Assembly: GCA_003599415.1 (NCBI GenBank)
Contig: QZKB01000008.1
Coordinates: 1 to 45,306, forward strand
Source of the DNA: Ignavibacteriales bacterium
GTDB lineage: Bacteria; Bacteroidota; Ignavibacteria; Ignavibacteriales; SURF-24
Length of the DNA: 45,306 nt
Direction: 5' to 3'
Shown here: positions 43,337 through 45,306 of the stretch, piece after piece
How positions within the stretch are numbered: the first letter of the stretch is position 1
Layout: every line of letters begins with the position of its first letter
The notes under the pieces: model-generated
The model's input: the letters and a program-made list of their open reading frames with translations, nothing else
Database searches by the model: none
Told to the model about the DNA's origin: nothing
Translations under genes and position numbers: made by a program

Positions 43337-43972
43337 CTATTCTGGCGGATCAAAAATAATAAAAGATAGTACATCCTCGCCTCCATATGTAAATTTTACT
43401 CTAGACTCTGGTTTGAGATATATCCTAACATTCTTATCGCTATTGATGGGAGACACAGAGAGATCTTCGTCAAAATAACCCCAAGATCTACTGCCTTCTT
43501 CCTCTGTAAATAAAGCGTCAAAATATGTATCTTTTATAAGTTCAGAAACATCTTTGACATTTTGTGCTAACCGTGCGCGCCGAAAAGTCTCTGTTCTCAT
43601 TACCACTTCCTCTGTACTAAAACCAATAGGGCCATATTCTTGGTCAATAGTGTCAATAATCTCTGGTGGATTTTCATCAAGCGCTAGCAATCCTTTTATA
43701 TTTTTTTTCTTAAGGTTAGCATATATGTCCGGCAACGATATGCCGTATTCATTTAGAAACGAATATATATCATTTCCTGATTTAGCTAGAAATATAGGCT
43801 TATCTTCAAGTACGTCAATAATGGCAACATCCTCGGAAGATATTTCACTAAACTCTGGTTGTAAGTAGTTCATAAGAAATTCTTCAACCTCCTCTTGACT
43901 TGTTAATCTTTTCTCCAATTCCGGCTTTCCGTCGATTAATAGCAGGCCAATAAATAGCTTGATTTCTTTCAT
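43337..43972 (-). CDS. Unknown protein encoded with the TIR gene
   Basis: 211 aa, acidic, no signal peptide or membrane helix, not recognised. Rich in E/D (SQEEVEEFLMNYLQPEFSEISSEDVAIIDVLEDK) with a C-terminal beta-rich part (RIYLKPESRVKFTYGGEDVLSFIIFDPPE). Starts at ATG 43972 with AGGA upstream, 35 bases after the TIR stop and inside the same cassette; a TTG at 44005 is in frame but less likely. As the constant partner of a stand-alone TIR protein, it could be its sensor, inhibitor or scaffold. Confidence 0.65.
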   Translation of the reverse strand: MKEIKLFIGLLLIDGKPELEKRLTSQEEVEEFLMNYLQPEFSEISSEDVAIIDVLEDKPIFLAKSGNDIYSFLNEYGISLPDIYANLKKKNIKGLLALDENPPEIIDTIDQEYGPIGFSTEEVVMRTETFRRARLAQNVKDVSELIKDTYFDALFTEEEGSRSWGYFDEDLSVSPINSDKNVRIYLKPESRVKFTYGGEDVLSFIIFDPPE

Positions 43973-44007
43973 TTTTTCTTTTCCTATGTGTTCTCTAAAT
44001 GCCAAGC

Positions 44008-44421
44008 TTATTTGTTGAATTCTTTAAGAAGCTTCTTATATTCTTCTGTGTTGCTTGGTGAGCTTAAGTCGAAACTTTTGAATTGCTTGAACAGTTTGTG
44101 AATATTGGAGTTGTCAAGACGAATAACAAAAATACTTCGTCTCTCATCGTCTTTATGTTTTCGTATAAAAACATGTGTTTCAAGTCTCCTCCAAATTGAA
44201 GTATGAGAATTCAATGACACGCAAACTCCTAAAGTTTTAGACTTATCTAGCCCTCTATTTATTTCTTTTGCAATATGGTCTTTATTAAAGATGTTCCATT
44301 CATCCAGCCATATATGTATACCATCTATTCGTAACTTGTCGGCTAAAGTATGGACACGGACTCTATCCAAGTGGTTGTAGCTTAGAAAAATATCAAAATC
44401 AAAGTGATCTTCACTGTCCAT
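44008..44421 (-). CDS. Stand-alone TIR-domain protein, probable NADase
   Basis: 137 aa, essentially one TIR domain. The betaA strand FDIFLSYNHLDRVRVHTLADKL, the BB-loop IDGIHIWLDEWNI, DKSKTLGVCVSLNS and the helix with WRRLE, whose Glu81 sits at the catalytic position (WxxxE) of NAD-cleaving TIRs. Bacterial TIR proteins act in antiphage systems (for example Thoeris ThsB, CBASS/Pycsar effectors), making signalling molecules or exhausting NAD. It lacks any fused sensor domain, so sensing should be done by a partner, probably the gene that follows. ATG directly after an integron boundary (GTTAGGC, 44437). Confidence 0.82.
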   Translation of the reverse strand: MDSEDHFDFDIFLSYNHLDRVRVHTLADKLRIDGIHIWLDEWNIFNKDHIAKEINRGLDKSKTLGVCVSLNSHTSIWRRLETHVFIRKHKDDERRSIFVIRLDNSNIHKLFKQFKSFDLSSPSNTEEYKKLLKEFNK

Positions 44422-44430
44422 ATCTCGTTA

Positions 44431-44618
44431 GCCTAACGACCCCGCTGTTAAGCCGCAGCCCAGAACAGCAATGCCGGTTTGTTTAATAATATTTATAATT
44501 TAATAACTTTCTCATAGAAGAACTGCGCTACAAAGATAGCCGAAACGGAGCACCTAACTCTAAAATCTCTCAAATGCCGGGTGCGATCTCGCTGTCGGCT
44601 TGAACAGCTTTGTTAGGC
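44431..44618 (-). other. Classical integron attC site
   Basis: Minus strand: R'' GCCTAAC (44618-44612), L'' GCTGTTCAAGCCG, spacer, L' CGGCTTAACAGC, R' GTTAGGC (44437-44431). L' is the complement of L'' except for one extra C in L'', the hallmark unpaired base that IntI uses to choose the strand. TTCAAGCCG/CGGCTTAA are identical to core arms of well-known mobile-integron attC sites. Length 188 bp. Confidence 0.85.
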
Positions 44619-44625
44619 TGTGTAC

Positions 44626-45120
44626 TTATGGTAACAGATAATAAGATAATTGTAATGTGTATTTTCCTTTTGGAATATTATCCGCATCTACTGCAACCTT
44701 TGTTTTTCTTCCATATATTTTTTCTGTTGCCCAACCATCTATGTATGATGTGTATTCATTTTTATAGGTATTGGTCTTATATCCTACTCCAAGACCAGAC
44801 ATCTCATGACTAAAATTTATTTTTAATATTCCATCTGACTTCATTGGAACAGCTTTATAATCATCCTTAAATAATTGTGCATATACTCTTATCTCTGAAT
44901 AACCAAGTGTTTCAATAATAAAATCTTTATAGTTATAGTCATTTATTAGAATTGGTTTAACTTGAACAAACTTTGCATAGACTGGTCCATTAGCAACATA
45001 TTCTCCATAAAGGTTATTTATTCCGGTATTTTTAGATTCAGCTGACTTAAAAAATAATAATCCCACTACTGAAATAATGCTAATAACAAAAATAACAAGA
45101 GCAGAAATATTCCTTTTCAT
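44626..45120 (-). CDS. Membrane-anchored or exported protein, unknown
   Basis: 164 aa. A hydrophobic N-terminal segment (ISALVIFVISIISVVGLLFF) acts as signal anchor; the rest is a beta-rich extracytoplasmic domain (NYKDFIIETLGYSEIRVYAQLFKDDYKAVP..., KGKYTLQLSYYLLP) that resembles an immunoglobulin-like sandwich. Not recognised. AAGGTG lies upstream of the ATG. It is the only gene of its cassette, its stop lying six bases from the R'' site. Confidence 0.65.
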   Translation of the reverse strand: MKRNISALVIFVISIISVVGLLFFKSAESKNTGINNLYGEYVANGPVYAKFVQVKPILINDYNYKDFIIETLGYSEIRVYAQLFKDDYKAVPMKSDGILKINFSHEMSGLGVGYKTNTYKNEYTSYIDGWATEKIYGRKTKVAVDADNIPKGKYTLQLSYYLLP

Positions 45121-45193
45121 AATTACACCTTATAATAATTGTTAATATTGTTTTCTTTTTCTTTAACCTTTATAAATTCCTTTAATACTCAAA

Positions 45194-45202
45194 CAGCCTA
45201 AC
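45194..45202 (-). other. Integron cassette boundary (R' half-site)
   Basis: Minus strand reads GTTAGGCTG, opening the cassette of the 164-aa protein; its exact complement CAGCCTAAC closes the same cassette at 44620-44612. The attC or attI site it belongs to would extend toward 45306 and is not clearly resolved. Confidence 0.7.
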
Positions 45203-45306
45203 GGCAATGTCTATAGAAAAGAAAGTCAAGTAAAAATATTTTACCGATGGGATTTATAATCCCTAATTACTGACTTCGGTCTCACAGACAACATTCATTG
45301 ATTATT

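Overview
The window comes from an AT-rich genome of the Ignavibacteria/Bacteroidota-Chlorobi type. The main evidence is a secreted protein ending in a type A type IX secretion (T9SS) sorting domain with the core SQNYPNPFNPST. It sits next to a TonB-dependent receptor with a CarboxypepD-like N-terminal domain. A two-component propeller sensor kinase and lipoprotein phosphate-binding proteins fit the same group. No rRNA, tRNA or CRISPR array was seen. All function calls come from motif reading, not database searches.

Layout. 1-2854 (-): a very large PLP aminotransferase-like protein, cut by the left edge. 3161-6415 (-): propeller sensor kinase. 6536-8971 (-): GH20 hexosaminidase. 9221-16588: phosphate block pstS-pstC-pstA-pstB1-pstB2 (+), phoU (-), then DUF47-pit-DUF47 (+). 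16757-20386: small accessory genes on the - strand (membrane protein, HEPN/AbiU2-like protein, a tiny leader ORF, ICMT-like methyltransferase) with direct repeats and a miniature transposon. 20387-21435: a lipoprotein-like export and a 66-aa protein. 21451-30827 (-): a tight ten-gene operon for a CMP-activated ulosonic-acid-like sugar, an SMR exporter and an OlsF-like ornithine-lipid synthase. 31217-32146 (+): metallophosphoesterase. 32219-33778 (-): BglII/BstYI-type restriction-modification pair. 34063-39757 (+): TonB receptor plus a duplicated T9SS surface protein. 39817-42288 (-): second PstS and an M28 peptidase. 42452-45202 (-): three integron gene cassettes carrying a toxin-antitoxin pair, a TIR protein with an unknown partner, and a membrane-anchored protein.

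The unifying theme is phosphate. Three promoters (ulosonic/OlsF operon, metallophosphoesterase, TonB-T9SS operon) each carry exactly four consecutive 11-mers beginning TTAACA or a close variant. This is the layout of Pho boxes in other phyla. Together with two PstS proteins, Pst, Pit and PhoU, this suggests a phosphate-starvation regulon that also remodels the cell surface: phosphorus-free ornithine lipid and an acidic sugar.

The most notable molecular oddities are listed here. (1) The two adjacent PstB ATPases have complementary losses of catalytic motifs, predicting an obligate asymmetric heterodimer. (2) The sugar operon has a pathway logic (split transketolase, class III aminotransferase, SDR, NeuB, KdsC-like phosphatase, cytidylyltransferase) that lacks the usual UDP-GlcNAc-derived entry enzymes. 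(3) A classical attC-bounded cassette array carries a TIR two-gene unit that could be a defence system. (4) Two 108-119 bp miniature transposons have clear target duplications: one lies in the phoU leader, and the other has its empty site preserved 1 kb away.
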